The translations under genes and the position numbers were made by a program. Under the pieces are notes generated by a model. That model did no database searches. It was not told the DNA's origin and saw nothing but the letters and a program-made list of their open reading frames with translations. Below, piece after piece: positions 49,756 to 60,455 of a stretch of 64,000 nucleotides of DNA. Position 1 is the first letter of the stretch. The number at the start of each line of letters is the position of its first letter. The DNA is from Nocardiopsis potens DSM 45234 (GTDB lineage: Bacteria; Actinomycetota; Actinomycetes; Streptosporangiales; Streptosporangiaceae): assembly GCF_000341105.1 (NCBI RefSeq), contig NZ_ANBB01000056.1:1-64000 (forward strand), in the 5' to 3' direction.

Positions 49756-52464
49756 ATGGGGCGGGACGAGGAGGAGGCCGCCGTCGCCCGGCTGGTCGAC
49801 GGGGCGCGGGCCGGGGTGAGCGGGGCGCTGGTGGTGCGCGGGGAGGCCGGGATCGGCAAGACCGCGCTGCTGGACGCCGCCGCGCGCGGCGCCGACGGGG
49901 TGCGGGTGCTGCGGGCGACCGGGGTGGAGGCCGAGTCCGGGCTGCCGTTCGGCGCGCTGCACATGCTGCTCCGTCCGGTGCTGCCCGCCGTCGACGGGCT
50001 GCCGGAGGCCCAGGCCGCGGTGGTCCGCGGCGCCCTCGGGCTGTCCGAGGCGGAGCCGGGCGAGCGGTTCCTGGTCGGCCTGGCGGTGCTCACCCTCCTG
50101 TCCGATCTGGCCGCCCGGCGCCCGGTGCTGTGCCTGGTCGACGACGCGCACTGGCTCGACGACGCCTCCGCCGACGTGCTGCTGTTCGCCGCCCGCCGGC
50201 TGCACGCCGAAGGGGTGGCGTTCGTCTTCGCCGCGCGCGACGGGTTCGACGCGCCCGGCATCGAGGAGCTCGCGCCCGCGCCGCTGGACCGGGAGGCCGC
50301 CGTCGGGCTGCTCGCCGACCGCTTCCCCGGTCTCCCCCGCGACGTGCGGGACCGGGTCCTCGCCGAGGCCGAGGGGAATCCGCTGGCCCTGGTCGAGCTG
50401 CCCGGCGGCCTCACCGGTGAGCAGCGGGCCGGCCGCGCCGCCGCGCCGGCCGCGTTCCCGGTCCGGCGGCGGGTGCTGGACTCGCTGGGCGCCCGCATCG
50501 ACCGGCTGCCCGAGGGGACCCGGCTGCTGCTGGCCGTCGCCGCCGCCGAGGGCACCGGCGAGCTGGGCACCGTGCTCCAGGCCGGGCGGGCGCTCGGCGC
50601 CGCCGAGACCGACCTGGACCCGGCCGAGCGGGCCGGCCTGGTGCACGTCTCCGGGGTCGCGCTCGCCTTCCGCCACCCGCTGATCCGCTCCGCGTGCTAC
50701 CAGGCGGCGGCGCCGTCGCTGCGGCTGGCGATCCACCGCGCCCTGGCCGGGGTGCTCGACGGGGACCGGCGGGCGCTGCAGCTCGCCGCGGCCGCCACCG
50801 GCCCGGACGACGGCACCGCCGCCGAGCTGGAGCGGGCCGCCGAGCGGGCCCGGCGGCGGGGGGCCCTGCCCTCCGCGGTGCCGTTCTACGAGCGCTCCGC
50901 CGAGCTCAGCGCCGACGCCGCGGACCGGGCCCGGCGGCTCACCCGGGCCGCCCAGTCCTCGATCACCGTGGGCCGCACCGAGCGGGCGGACGCCCTCGCC
51001 GAGCAGGCGGCGGCGCTGACCCGCGACCCGGTGCTGCTGGCGGGCACCGCGATGGTGCGCGGCACCATGGAGATCGAGCGGGGCGTGCCGGCCCGGGCGG
51101 CGCGGGTGCTGCTCGACCGCGCCGCGCCGATCACCGGCCGGGATCCGGCGCTCGCGCTGACCCTGCTGGTCATGGCCGCCGATGCGGCGTGGGCGGCCGG
51201 GGAGGGCGAGGCGGTGCGGGAGGCGGCGCGGCTGGCGGAGGGGATCTCCGCGGAGCCGGGCGGCGCGGACGGGTTCCTGCCCGCGCCGGGGCCGGTCGCC
51301 GCGTCCGTGGCCGCGCTCGGCCTGCTCGCCGCGGGCGACGTCCGGGGCGCGCTGCCGCGGCTGCGCGGCGCGGTCGAGTCGGCCCGGTCCAGCCCGCCGG
51401 ACAGCCTCATCGTCCGGCTGCACCTGTGCGCGGCGGCGCTGCTCATCGGGGACGACGAGGCGGCCGCGGAGCTGGCGGGCGCGGACGCCGCCGCCGCCTG
51501 CGGGCGCGGGCTGCTCGGCGCGCTCCCCGCGGTGCTGCAGATGCAGGCGCAGGCGCAGCTGATGGCCGGTCGGCACCGCGACGCCGCCCTGTCGCTGGCG
51601 GAGGCGCTGGCCTTCGCGCGCGACACCGGGCAGACGCACCGCGGCGCCCGGCTGAGCGCGGTGGCCGCGCGGGCCGCGGCGATCGAGGGCGATGGGGAGC
51701 GCTGCCGCCGCCTCGCCGGGCGGTCCGCCGGGACCGCGGAGTCGGCGGCGGCCGCGGAGTGCGCGCTCGGCCTGCTCGACCTGGCCTCCGGCCGCCCGGC
51801 CGAGGCGCTGCGCCGGTTCGCCGGGGCGCTGTCCGGTCCGGCGCGCGCCACCGGGCCGGCCGTCTCCTCCTCCGCCGACCTGGTCGAGGCGGCGGTGCTG
51901 GCCGGGGAGCCCGAGTGCGGCCGGAAGGCGCTCGCCGGGTTCGAGGTGTGGGCGCGGGCCTCGGACCGGCCGTGGGCCCGGGCGCTGGTGGAGCGCTGCC
52001 ATGCCCTGCTCTCCGGCCCGGACGAGGCGGGCGGGCGCTTCGCCGCGGCGATGGCGGAGCACGAGGCCGGCGGGCGGCCGTTCGAGCGCGCCCGGACCGC
52101 GCTGCTGTACGGGGAGTGGCTCCGCCGGCGCAAGCGGCGGGGCGAGGCGCGGGATCTGCTCCGCACCGCGCTGGAGGTCTTCGAGCGGCTGGGCGCCGCC
52201 CCGTGGGCCGGGCGGGCCCGCGCCGAGCTGCGCGCGGCCGGTGAGGCCGCCCCGGCCGGGGGCGGCGGCGCGCCGGCGTCCCTGCTCACCCCGCAGGAGC
52301 TGCAGATCGCCCGGTTGGCCGCGGACGGCGTGAGCAACCGCGAGATCGCCGCGCGGCTCTTCCTGAGCCACCGCACCGTCGAGTACCACCTGTACAAGGC
52401 CTATCCGAAGCTCGGCGTCCGGTCCCGCGCGGACCTGGCCCGTCTGGACCTCTCCGACGGCTGA
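49756..52464 (+). CDS. LAL-type LuxR-family ATPase regulator
   Basis: A 902-residue regulator. It has the N-terminal AAA module with Walker A VRGEAGIGKTALLD near residue 36 and Walker B VLCLVDDAHWLDDAS near 122, then a long TPR-like helical region (about 350-800), and a C-terminal LuxR HTH (LTPQELQIARLAADGVSNREIAARLFLSHRTVEYHLYKAYPKLGVRSRADL, about 843-895). LAL proteins activate pathway genes in response to ATP and inducers. The ATG at 49756 has GAGGG at 7-nt spacing; GTG 49750 is an alternative. It may control the oxidoreductase downstream. Confidence 0.92.
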   Translation: MGRDEEEAAVARLVDGARAGVSGALVVRGEAGIGKTALLDAAARGADGVRVLRATGVEAESGLPFGALHMLLRPVLPAVDGLPEAQAAVVRGALGLSEAEPGERFLVGLAVLTLLSDLAARRPVLCLVDDAHWLDDASADVLLFAARRLHAEGVAFVFAARDGFDAPGIEELAPAPLDREAAVGLLADRFPGLPRDVRDRVLAEAEGNPLALVELPGGLTGEQRAGRAAAPAAFPVRRRVLDSLGARIDRLPEGTRLLLAVAAAEGTGELGTVLQAGRALGAAETDLDPAERAGLVHVSGVALAFRHPLIRSACYQAAAPSLRLAIHRALAGVLDGDRRALQLAAAATGPDDGTAAELERAAERARRRGALPSAVPFYERSAELSADAADRARRLTRAAQSSITVGRTERADALAEQAAALTRDPVLLAGTAMVRGTMEIERGVPARAARVLLDRAAPITGRDPALALTLLVMAADAAWAAGEGEAVREAARLAEGISAEPGGADGFLPAPGPVAASVAALGLLAAGDVRGALPRLRGAVESARSSPPDSLIVRLHLCAAALLIGDDEAAAELAGADAAAACGRGLLGALPAVLQMQAQAQLMAGRHRDAALSLAEALAFARDTGQTHRGARLSAVAARAAAIEGDGERCRRLAGRSAGTAESAAAAECALGLLDLASGRPAEALRRFAGALSGPARATGPAVSSSADLVEAAVLAGEPECGRKALAGFEVWARASDRPWARALVERCHALLSGPDEAGGRFAAAMAEHEAGGRPFERARTALLYGEWLRRRKRRGEARDLLRTALEVFERLGAAPWAGRARAELRAAGEAAPAGGGGAPASLLTPQELQIARLAADGVSNREIAARLFLSHRTVEYHLYKAYPKLGVRSRADLARLDLSDG

Positions 52465-52477
52465 GCGGACGTCGGGC

Positions 52478-52514
52478 CCGCCACTGGGCCCGCACGTGGC
52501 GGGCCCAGTGGCGG
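52478..52514 (+). terminator. Terminator after LAL regulator
   Basis: A perfect 16-bp stem (CCGCCACTGGGCCCGC at 52478-52493, complement at 52499-52514), loop ACGTG, 14 bp beyond the stop. Confidence 0.8.
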
Positions 52515-52603
52515 CACGGATTCGGGCCGGTGGGGTGCGCGCCTACCGTTCTGTTCTGCGCCCCGGCACCGGGCCGGGCGCGGAGCGGAAGGGCGGGAGT
52601 CCG

Positions 52604-53548
52604 ATGAGCAAGGCCGTCGTGTTCCACGAGCCGGGCGGGCCCGAGGTGCTGCAGGTCGTCGAGGCCGAGGTGCCCGGGGCCGGTCCCGGGGAGGTGCTGA
52701 TCGAGGTGATGGCCGCCGGGGTGCAGCCGTTCGACGTGGCCGTCGTCGAGGGCTGGCTGCCGGCGGTGGTCGGGCCGATGGACTACCCGCGCATCCCCGG
52801 CAACGAGTACGCCGGGGTGGTGCGGGAGGTCGGCGAGGGCGTCTCCGGGTTCGCGCCCGGGGACGAGGTGCTCGGGTTCAACGTGCTCGGCTCCTACCGC
52901 GAGCACGCGGTCTTCCCCGCCGACCAGATCACCGCCAAGCCGGCGAACATGCCGTGGGAGGTCGCCGGCGGTTTCACCGCGGCCGCGCAGACCGCGCACA
53001 TCGCCCTGCAGGACATGGGGCTCGGCGCGGGCGAGACGCTGCTGGTGCACGGTGCCGCCGGGGCGGTGGGCGCGATGGCCGTGCAGCTCGCCCGTTTGAA
53101 GGGCGCGACCGTGATCGGCGCCGCCCGGGAGCCGCAGCACGACCACCTGCGGTCGCTGGGCGCGCTCCCGGTCTCCTACGGCGACGGCTTCGCCGACCGG
53201 GTGCGGGCCCTGGCCCCGGAGGGGGCGGTGCACGGCGCGATCGACGGGGTCGGCGGGCACGCCCTGGACGCCTCGCTGGAGCTGGTCGCGGACCGTTCGC
53301 GCATCTTCACCCTGGTCGAGCACGGCAAGGCGGCCGATCTGGGGGTGCGGACCGTCCCGCCGAAGCGCTCCGCGGCGCGCCTGGCCGAGCTCGCCGACCT
53401 GTACGCCCAGGGGAGGCTCCGGGTGCACCTGCACCGCACCTTCCCGCTGGAGAAGGCGGCCGACGCGCACCGCCACTACAAGGCGGGCGGCATCCGCGGA
53501 AAGATCGTGCTCACCACCGCCGCCCTGCGCGGCGCGACCGGCGCGTGA
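52604..53548 (+). CDS. NADP-dependent quinone-oxidoreductase-like MDR enzyme
   Basis: A 314-residue zinc-free MDR protein of the quinone oxidoreductase group: VVFHEPGGPEVLQV near the N-terminus, YPRIPGNEYAGVVREVGEGV near residue 62, LLVHGAAGAVGAMAVQLAR near 148 (the AAxGxxG NADP motif) and a C-terminal GKIVLTT. No zinc ligands are seen. It follows the LAL regulator beyond a terminator and has its own promoter region (52515-52603). Start ATG; the ribosome site is GGGCGGGAG. Confidence 0.9.
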   Translation: MSKAVVFHEPGGPEVLQVVEAEVPGAGPGEVLIEVMAAGVQPFDVAVVEGWLPAVVGPMDYPRIPGNEYAGVVREVGEGVSGFAPGDEVLGFNVLGSYREHAVFPADQITAKPANMPWEVAGGFTAAAQTAHIALQDMGLGAGETLLVHGAAGAVGAMAVQLARLKGATVIGAAREPQHDHLRSLGALPVSYGDGFADRVRALAPEGAVHGAIDGVGGHALDASLELVADRSRIFTLVEHGKAADLGVRTVPPKRSAARLAELADLYAQGRLRVHLHRTFPLEKAADAHRHYKAGGIRGKIVLTTAALRGATGA

Positions 53549-53744
53549 GCCCGGTTCCGCGCTCCTTTCCCCCGTCCGCGTGTCGGCGCGGCAGGCGGGG
53601 TCGGTGCCGGGGCGCCCCGGCACCGGTCCGGTCCCTGTTCCGCACCCCCGGTCGGGATCGGCCCGCGTCTCCGGCGCGGCCGCCCCTCCCCCTTCCGGAA
53701 CCTCCACGACTCAGGGCCTCATGCGCCCGGAAAGGCAGGACCCC

Positions 53745-54398
53745 ATGGCCTCCGCCACCACCGGCACCACCCTCGACGTCTGGGTGGACATCGTCTGCCC
53801 CTGGTGCTGGATCGGCACCCGGAACCTGACCGCCGCCCTGGATCGCCTCCCCGGGGCGGACCGGGTCGAGGTGCGGTGGCGGGCGTTCGAGCTGCGCCCG
53901 GGCGGGCCGGAGCGGCCCGGCCTGCGGCTCGCCGAGGTCATGCGCACCGAGTGGGGCTTCGACGAGGAGCAGGCCGCCGCGGTCGTGACCCGGGTGAAGG
54001 CCGGCGGCCGGGCCGTCGGGCTCGACCTGGACCCGGAGAACGTGCGGCCGTTCGACACCTTCGACGCGCACCGGCTGGTCCGGCTCGCCTCCGAGCACGG
54101 TGCGGCCGGGCCGGTGCTGGAGCGGCTGTTCCACGCCTACCACGTGGACCACGCCGAGCTGGGCGGGCGGGACGCGCTCACCGCGCTGGCCGCCGAGGCC
54201 GGTCTGGACCCGGCCGCCACCGAGGAGATGTGGCGGACCGGGGCGCACGCCGACGGCGTGCGGCGCGACCGCGAGCTGGCGGTCGAGGCGGGGGTGACCG
54301 GGGTGCCGTCCTACCGGGTGAACGGCGGGAAGGCGGTCTCCGGTGCGCTCGGCCCCGATGAGCTGCTGTCCCTGCTCCGCGAAGCGGAGCGGGGGTGA
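53745..54398 (+). CDS. DsbA/FrnE-like thioredoxin-fold oxidoreductase
   Basis: A 217-residue protein of the FrnE/2-hydroxychromene-2-carboxylate isomerase-like DsbA group. The active site is VDIVCPWCWIG (CPWC near residues 19-22) and the cis-Pro loop is GVTGVPSYRVNGG near 185. There is no signal peptide, so it acts in the cytoplasm. Such proteins catalyse dithiol-disulfide or polyketide-related isomerase reactions. The ATG at 53745 has GGAAAGGCAGGA upstream. Its stop overlaps the MFS gene start (GTGA). Confidence 0.9.
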   Translation: MASATTGTTLDVWVDIVCPWCWIGTRNLTAALDRLPGADRVEVRWRAFELRPGGPERPGLRLAEVMRTEWGFDEEQAAAVVTRVKAGGRAVGLDLDPENVRPFDTFDAHRLVRLASEHGAAGPVLERLFHAYHVDHAELGGRDALTALAAEAGLDPAATEEMWRTGAHADGVRRDRELAVEAGVTGVPSYRVNGGKAVSGALGPDELLSLLREAERG

Positions 54399-55810
54399 GC
54401 GCGGACCCGGTGCCCGGTCCTGCGCCGGCGCCGCGCACCGTCGCCGCGGTCTCGACCGGGCTGCTCCTGGGCGTGCTGCTGTCGGCGCTGGACCAGATGA
54501 TCGTCGCCACCGCGCTGCGGACCATCGCCGAGCGGCTGGGCGGCGCGGAGGTCCAGGCCTGGGCGATGTCGGCCTACCTGGTGGCCTCGGTGGTGTCCAC
54601 GCCGGTCTACGCGAAGCTCTCCGACGTGTACGGGCGGCGCCCGCTTTACACCGCCTCGGTCGGGATCTTCCTCCTCGGGTCGCTGCTGTGCGGGCTGGCC
54701 TGGTCCATGCCGGTGCTGGCGGTGTTCCGCGCCGTGCAGGGGCTGGGCGCCGGCGGGCTGATGGCGCTGGCCCTGGCGGTCCTCGCCGACCTGCTGCCGC
54801 CGGAGCGCCGGGTGCGCCACCAGGCGTGGCTCGGCGCGGCGTTCGCGGTGGCGAGCGTCGCCGGGCCGGTGCTGGGCGGCTTCTTCGCCGGGGCCGGCAC
54901 CCTGCTGGGGGTGGACGGGTGGCGCTGGGCGTTCCTGGTGAACCTGCCGGTCGGGGCGGCGGCACTGGCCCTGGTCGCGGGGGCGCTGCCGCGGCCGGCC
55001 CGCGGCCCGGCGCGCCGCGTCGACCTGCTCGGCGGGGTGCTGCTGGTCGCGGCGGTCGTCCCGGTGCTGCTGCTCGCCGAGTTCGGTGCCGAGTGGGGGT
55101 GGGCCTCCCCGGCCGCCGCCGCGGCCGGTGCGGTGGCGGCGGCGGGCGCGGTGCTGTTCGTCCGCACCGAGCGGGCGCTGGGCGATGATGCGCTGCTCCC
55201 GCCCCGCCTGTTCCGGAACCGCACGTTCACCCTGGTCAACGCGGTGAACTTCGCGGCGGGCATCGGGATCTTCGGCGGTCTGCTGCTGCTCCCGCTGCAC
55301 CTGCAGGCGGTGATGGGGCTCTCCCCGACGGAGGCGGGGCTGATGCTGGTGCCGCAGACCGCGGCGATCATCGCGGCCGGCCGGATCGCCGGCCCGATCG
55401 CGGTGCACGGCGGCCACCGCCCGATGCTGGTGCTGAGCACGGCGTGGATGGCCGGCTCCATGGCCGGCTTCTCCGCCCTCGGCGCGGACTCCCCGCTGTG
55501 GGCGGTGGGCCTGCTCGCCGCCGCCATGGGCCTGGGCACCGGGGTGTTCTTCCAGGTGGTCGTGGTCGCCCTGCAGGACGGGGTGCCTCCGGAGGACGTG
55601 GGCGTGGCCAGCGGCCTGTTCACCTTCTTCCGCCAGATCGGCGGCACGGTGGGCACCGTCGCCCTCGGCGCCCTCGCCTTCGGCCTCGGCCCGCTGGAGC
55701 ACTCCATCGGCACCGCCTACCTGGCCGTGGCGGGCGTGCTGCTGGCGAGCGCCCTGCTCCCCTTGGCGGCCCCGTCGAGGACGGGCGGGAACCGGGCGCC
55801 CACCGGATGA
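54395..55810 (+). CDS. MFS (DHA2/EmrB-type) drug transporter
   Basis: A 471-residue transporter with 13-14 helices. MFS motifs are LDQMIVATALRTIAERLGG near residue 30, the loop 2-3 motif LSDVYGRRPLYT near 78, and motif C AGPVLGGFFAG near 157, of the type seen in H+-coupled drug exporters. The GTG start overlaps the DsbA-like stop, so the two are one operon. It may export a compound toxic to the cell (inference). Confidence 0.92.
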   Translation: MSADPVPGPAPAPRTVAAVSTGLLLGVLLSALDQMIVATALRTIAERLGGAEVQAWAMSAYLVASVVSTPVYAKLSDVYGRRPLYTASVGIFLLGSLLCGLAWSMPVLAVFRAVQGLGAGGLMALALAVLADLLPPERRVRHQAWLGAAFAVASVAGPVLGGFFAGAGTLLGVDGWRWAFLVNLPVGAAALALVAGALPRPARGPARRVDLLGGVLLVAAVVPVLLLAEFGAEWGWASPAAAAAGAVAAAGAVLFVRTERALGDDALLPPRLFRNRTFTLVNAVNFAAGIGIFGGLLLLPLHLQAVMGLSPTEAGLMLVPQTAAIIAAGRIAGPIAVHGGHRPMLVLSTAWMAGSMAGFSALGADSPLWAVGLLAAAMGLGTGVFFQVVVVALQDGVPPEDVGVASGLFTFFRQIGGTVGTVALGALAFGLGPLEHSIGTAYLAVAGVLLASALLPLAAPSRTGGNRAPTG

Positions 55811-55991
55811 GCTCGGGACCGCCCCGGTCCCGTCCGGGGTCGGGGCGGTGCCGGAAATCAGTCGCGTGAAGGGCTCGGCGGAGCTTCACGCCCCGATGCC
55901 GAGCTCCGCCATCAGCCGCCATACCCGGGTGGACCGGCACTCCGTTCTCTTCTCCTTCCGCTCTCCCGTTATGAGGGGTTCTCCGAAGGTG

Positions 55992-56483
55992 TCAGCGCAT
56001 GGTCGACGCCGGTCGGATCTTGGTCAGGAAGTCGGCCCAGGTGACCAGGGGCCCGCGGTGCCCCTCGGGCGCGGCGGCGAAGGGGCCGTAGCGCGGATCG
56101 CCGCCGGTCGGCACCTGCCCCCACGCCTGCGCCAGGGCCTCAGCGAGGAAGAGTCCGCGCCCGTGCGTCCGGTCCACGGCCGGCGGCAGAACCGCGGCGG
56201 TCCCCTCCGCGCACCCCTGATCGACGATTTCCAGGTGAACGATCCCGCTGGACAGGCCGACCAGGGTCAGGCCGACGCGCCCGCCGGGGCGGCCCGAGGC
56301 GGTGTAGCGGATCGCGTTGGTGAAGAACTCGCTGGCCACCAGCTCCACGGCGTCGGCCACGTCGGGGAAGGGGTGCAGCAGCGAGCGCGTCCACAGCCGG
56401 GCCTGGCTGCACTGCTCGGGCCGGCCCGGCAGGGCGAGGCCGCCGGAGACGGTCGCGACGGGTTCCAGGACCTGCACGGCCAT
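55992..56483 (-). CDS. RsbW/anti-sigma-like ATP-binding protein
   Basis: A 163-residue GHKL-ATPase domain protein: the N-box ELVASEFFTNAIRYTASG near residue 60, LEIVDQGCAEG near 100 (G1) and THGRGLFLAEALAQAWG near 120 (G2). Single-domain proteins of this kind are common in actinobacteria next to XRE/DUF397 genes. The ATG overlaps the stop of the upstream small gene (ATGA). Kinase or anti-sigma role is inferred; no sigma gene is adjacent. Confidence 0.85.
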   Translation of the reverse strand: MAVQVLEPVATVSGGLALPGRPEQCSQARLWTRSLLHPFPDVADAVELVASEFFTNAIRYTASGRPGGRVGLTLVGLSSGIVHLEIVDQGCAEGTAAVLPPAVDRTHGRGLFLAEALAQAWGQVPTGGDPRYGPFAAAPEGHRGPLVTWADFLTKIRPASTMR

Positions 56484-56821
56484 CACGCGGCCTCCGCCCA
56501 CCCGGTGCGGAACCCGCGCGCCCGGGGCCGCCGGGCGAACAGGTCCACCACGTCCGACCGGGGATGCCGGACGAGCATCCGCGCGGCCCTGCCCGGCGCC
56601 GCCGCCGGGGCCTGGCCGCGCTTTCCCCAGATGAACCACCATTCGCCGCCGATCCGCACCGCCACCACCGCCACGCGGCGACCGTCGGCGTCGGTGGTGT
56701 AGAGCACCGGGTGGTCCGAGGATCCGAGTGCGATCAGCGCGGTGCGTCCCAGGACGCGGATCTCGTCCTGCAGGTCGGTGAGCAGAGCGGCACGCCCTCC
56801 ATGCACATATGACGACTCCAT
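56483..56821 (-). CDS. Hypothetical protein coupled to the RsbW-like gene
   Basis: A 112-residue protein with beta-rich composition (RVAVVAVRIGGEWWFIWGKRGQ near residues 47-68) and a basic C-terminal half (ARMLVRHPRSDVVDLFARRPRARG). Proteins of this shape are often found beside RsbW-like ATPases in actinobacteria, but I do not assign a family. A very strong Shine-Dalgarno GAGGAGG precedes the ATG. It is divergent from the XRE regulator gene. Confidence 0.7.
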   Translation of the reverse strand: MESSYVHGGRAALLTDLQDEIRVLGRTALIALGSSDHPVLYTTDADGRRVAVVAVRIGGEWWFIWGKRGQAPAAAPGRAARMLVRHPRSDVVDLFARRPRARGFRTGWAEAA

Positions 56822-56856
56822 GGCGACTCCTCCTCATCGAGAACACCTCTGACGAC

Positions 56857-56892
56857 GAGAATGAGTTAAGCATGTATTCTCTTTCCATTCTC
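56857..56892. promoter_or_regulatory. GAGAAT/ATTCTC repeats in divergent promoter
   Basis: GAGAAT at 56857-56862 and ATTCTC at 56876-56881 and 56887-56892 form an inverted repeat plus an extra half-site. The 56830-56925 region is AT-rich for this genome and separates the RsbW-like unit from the XRE gene. Confidence 0.5.
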
Positions 56893-57006
56893 AAGCTTTG
56901 AAAAATTCCATCCGGAGGGATACACCGGTCTCACCCCGAAGTGAGGAGGGGTGGCTTGCTTCTCGCTAGGCTCGCGATGTCAGAACCCTGTCCACCAGGA
57001 GGTTTC

Positions 57007-57855
57007 GTGGCGGCCAACCAGCCCACCGTGGCCGGACGCGGCCTGGGCGCCGAGCTGCGCTCGATCCGCGAAGAGCACAAGCTCAGCAGCACCAAGGTCG
57101 CCAAGCGGCTCGGCTGGCCGCAGTCGAAGATCTCCAAGATCGAAAACGGGAAGCAGAGCATCAGAGCCGCGGACGTGGCCTCGCTGCTGGCCGTCTACGG
57201 GGTGATCGGCCACGAGCGGGACCACCTCATCGCGAAAGCGGAGAACAGCGACGAGGCCGGCCTGTGGGAGAAGCAGAGCGGGATGTCCCGGGAGTCGAGA
57301 ACACTCATCCAGCTCGAAGCGGAGGCCACCGGCATCTTCAATCTGGAGCCGCTGATCCTTCCCGGACTGCTGCAGACCCCTGACTACATCCGGGCCCTCA
57401 TGACGACAGGGGGCATCTCAGAAGAGGACACCGAGGTCCGCACGGCCGCGCGATTGGGCAGGCAGGCGCTACTCAGCCGCCAGACCCCGCCGCGCACTGA
57501 ATTCGTCATCGACGAATGCGCCTTGCGCCGCCCGTTGCTACCGCCCCGACTGATGGCGCGCCAGCTCCGCCACATCATCGAGGCGACGGAACGTCCCACC
57601 GTCACCGTCCAGGTCCTTCCGCTCTCCCTTGGTGGTCACCGAGGGTTGGACGGACCTTTCATGCTGCTGGAGTTCGCGAAGTTGCGGAGCGTGGTCCATG
57701 TGGAGCACAAGATCTCCGCGTTCTTCCTGGAAGAAGAGCAGGAGACCGCGTTCTACCGCCAAGAGGCCGATAGCCTGAGGGAAAGCGCGCTGAATCCCGC
57801 TGAATCAGTGGATTTCATCGCCGGCATCGTCCGAGAACTCGACCGTGAAGGATGA
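57007..57855 (+). CDS. Scr1-family XRE regulator (HTH_31 + DUF5753)
   Basis: A 282-residue protein. The XRE helix-turn-helix is at about residues 10-65 (LGAELRSIREEHKLSSTKVAKRLGWPQSKISKIENGKQSI), followed by the DUF5753 ligand-like domain with IFNLEPLILPGLLQTPDYIRALM near 122. The GTG has an excellent CAGGAGG site at correct spacing; the upstream open frame is not used. It pairs with the DUF397 gene 10 bp downstream and faces the RsbW-like unit, the standard actinobacterial trio whose role is in development or antibiotic control. Confidence 0.93.
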   Translation: MAANQPTVAGRGLGAELRSIREEHKLSSTKVAKRLGWPQSKISKIENGKQSIRAADVASLLAVYGVIGHERDHLIAKAENSDEAGLWEKQSGMSRESRTLIQLEAEATGIFNLEPLILPGLLQTPDYIRALMTTGGISEEDTEVRTAARLGRQALLSRQTPPRTEFVIDECALRRPLLPPRLMARQLRHIIEATERPTVTVQVLPLSLGGHRGLDGPFMLLEFAKLRSVVHVEHKISAFFLEEEQETAFYRQEADSLRESALNPAESVDFIAGIVRELDREG

Positions 57856-57865
57856 GGGCCACAAG

Positions 57866-58063
57866 ATGAGCATGCCCCTCCTGCCGCCCACCGACTGGCA
57901 CAAGAGCTCCTACAGCGGCACCAACACAAACTGCGTCGAGTGCGCCCGCACCCCGAACGCCATCGCCGTGCGCGACTCCCGACACCCGCACAAGGGCCGA
58001 CTGGACATCCCTGCAGTCGAGTGGACCGCCTTCCTCGACGCGGTGAAGCACACCCGGCTCTGA
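57866..58063 (+). CDS. DUF397 small protein
   Basis: A 65-residue DUF397 protein with the diagnostic opening W-x-KSSYSG (WHKSSYSGTNTNCVECA) and the ending RDSRHP, then EWTAFLDAVK. It is the partner of the preceding XRE/DUF5753 regulator in Scr1-Scr2-type pairs, where DUF397 proteins are thought to antagonise or bind the regulator. The ATG at 57866 lies 10 bp after the XRE stop, with GATGAGGG as its ribosome site. A terminator follows. Confidence 0.92.
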   Translation: MSMPLLPPTDWHKSSYSGTNTNCVECARTPNAIAVRDSRHPHKGRLDIPAVEWTAFLDAVKHTRL

Positions 58064-58100
58064 CCTGGAATAAGGGCATCGCCGGGAGCGGAGAACGACG

Positions 58101-58134
58101 ACCGCCCCCGGTCCCTTCAGGGGCCGGGGGCGGT
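58101..58134. terminator. Bidirectional terminator between DUF397 and argG
   Basis: A 15-bp stem including one G-U pair (ACCGCCCCCGG at 58101-58111 with CCGGGGGCGGT at 58124-58134) and a TTCA loop, between convergent genes. Confidence 0.85.
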
Positions 58135-58159
58135 GCCGGTGGGGCTTCCGGGGTGCGGG

Positions 58160-59647
<1,488 letters not shown>

Positions 59648-59723
59648 ATCAAGGGAGGTGCGGCCGGACCTGCGGAAGGGCTCCGCGGGCCCGGCCGCCG
59701 CGCGCGGTCAGGTGCTCAGGCGG

Positions 59724-60386
59724 TCAGGCGGTGAAGTCCAGTACGAAGTCGAACTCGGCCGCCTTGCCGGAGGCGTCGTCCCGGACGTTCATCAGCAGCC
59801 GCGGGTCGAAGATCAGGTCCGTCTCGTTGCGCGGCTCGCCCGGGAAGTAGAGCTGGGTGGTGAGCACCGGCCGGCTCGGGGCCTGCACCTTGACGTGCAG
59901 GTGGCGGGTGCGCCCGGGGTAGAGCCCGGGGACGATGGTGGTCAGCTGGAAGGCGCCGTCCGCGCCGGTGTACTGGTGGCCGCGGTAGTCGTAGCCGGCG
60001 TTGTCGTAGACCCCGGCGTCGTCGGCCTGCCAGAAGTCCAGCAGCGCGCCGGCCACCGGGCGGCAGTCCCGGGTGAAGACGTAGCCGGAGACCGCCAGCG
60101 GCACCCCGGGGTCGCCCGGGATCACCAGGTCGGAGCGGTTCGGCGAGTTCGGTTTGAAGTAGGGGCCCTCCATCTGCGGGGGCGTGGGGTCGTCGCCGTC
60201 GTCGCACTGCGGGGTGGGGTCCAGCAGGCGCTCGTCCGCGGCCCGGTCGCGGGCGAGCGCGGGGACCGCCCCCGATGCGGACAGCAGGGCCGCGGCGGGG
60301 GCCGCGACGAAGGCGGCCTTGAGCAGGGTCTTGCGGGTCGGCCCGTCCGGCTCCGGCCGGTCGGGGCGGTCGGCGTGCTCAGCCAT
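59724..60386 (-). CDS. Intradiol ring-cleavage dioxygenase family protein, exported
   Basis: A 220-residue protein. The N-terminus carries a basic TRKTLLKAAF then a hydrophobic stretch ending in ALA (residues 18-46), a probable secretion signal, possibly Tat. The dioxygenase domain has MEGPYFKP (first Fe-Tyr, near 73), YDYRGHQYTGADGAF (second Tyr, near 130) and PGRTRHLHVKVQAP (two His, near 160). It uses non-heme Fe(III) to split catechols, or is one of the exported homologues of unclear substrate. GAGGAGCACC precedes the ATG. The AraC regulator gene is upstream on the same strand. Confidence 0.87.
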   Translation of the reverse strand: MAEHADRPDRPEPDGPTRKTLLKAAFVAAPAAALLSASGAVPALARDRAADERLLDPTPQCDDGDDPTPPQMEGPYFKPNSPNRSDLVIPGDPGVPLAVSGYVFTRDCRPVAGALLDFWQADDAGVYDNAGYDYRGHQYTGADGAFQLTTIVPGLYPGRTRHLHVKVQAPSRPVLTTQLYFPGEPRNETDLIFDPRLLMNVRDDASGKAAEFDFVLDFTA

Positions 60387-60455
60387 GGTGGTGCTCCTCG
60401 CGGGAAAGGTGGGGGAGCGGGGCCCGGCCGGGACTCCCTGCGGGTGAGCACGAGG

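Noticed and set aside
57007-58063. Toxin-antitoxin pair
   Set aside because: The XRE/DUF5753 plus DUF397 arrangement is a known actinobacterial regulator pair, and neither protein looks like a toxin.
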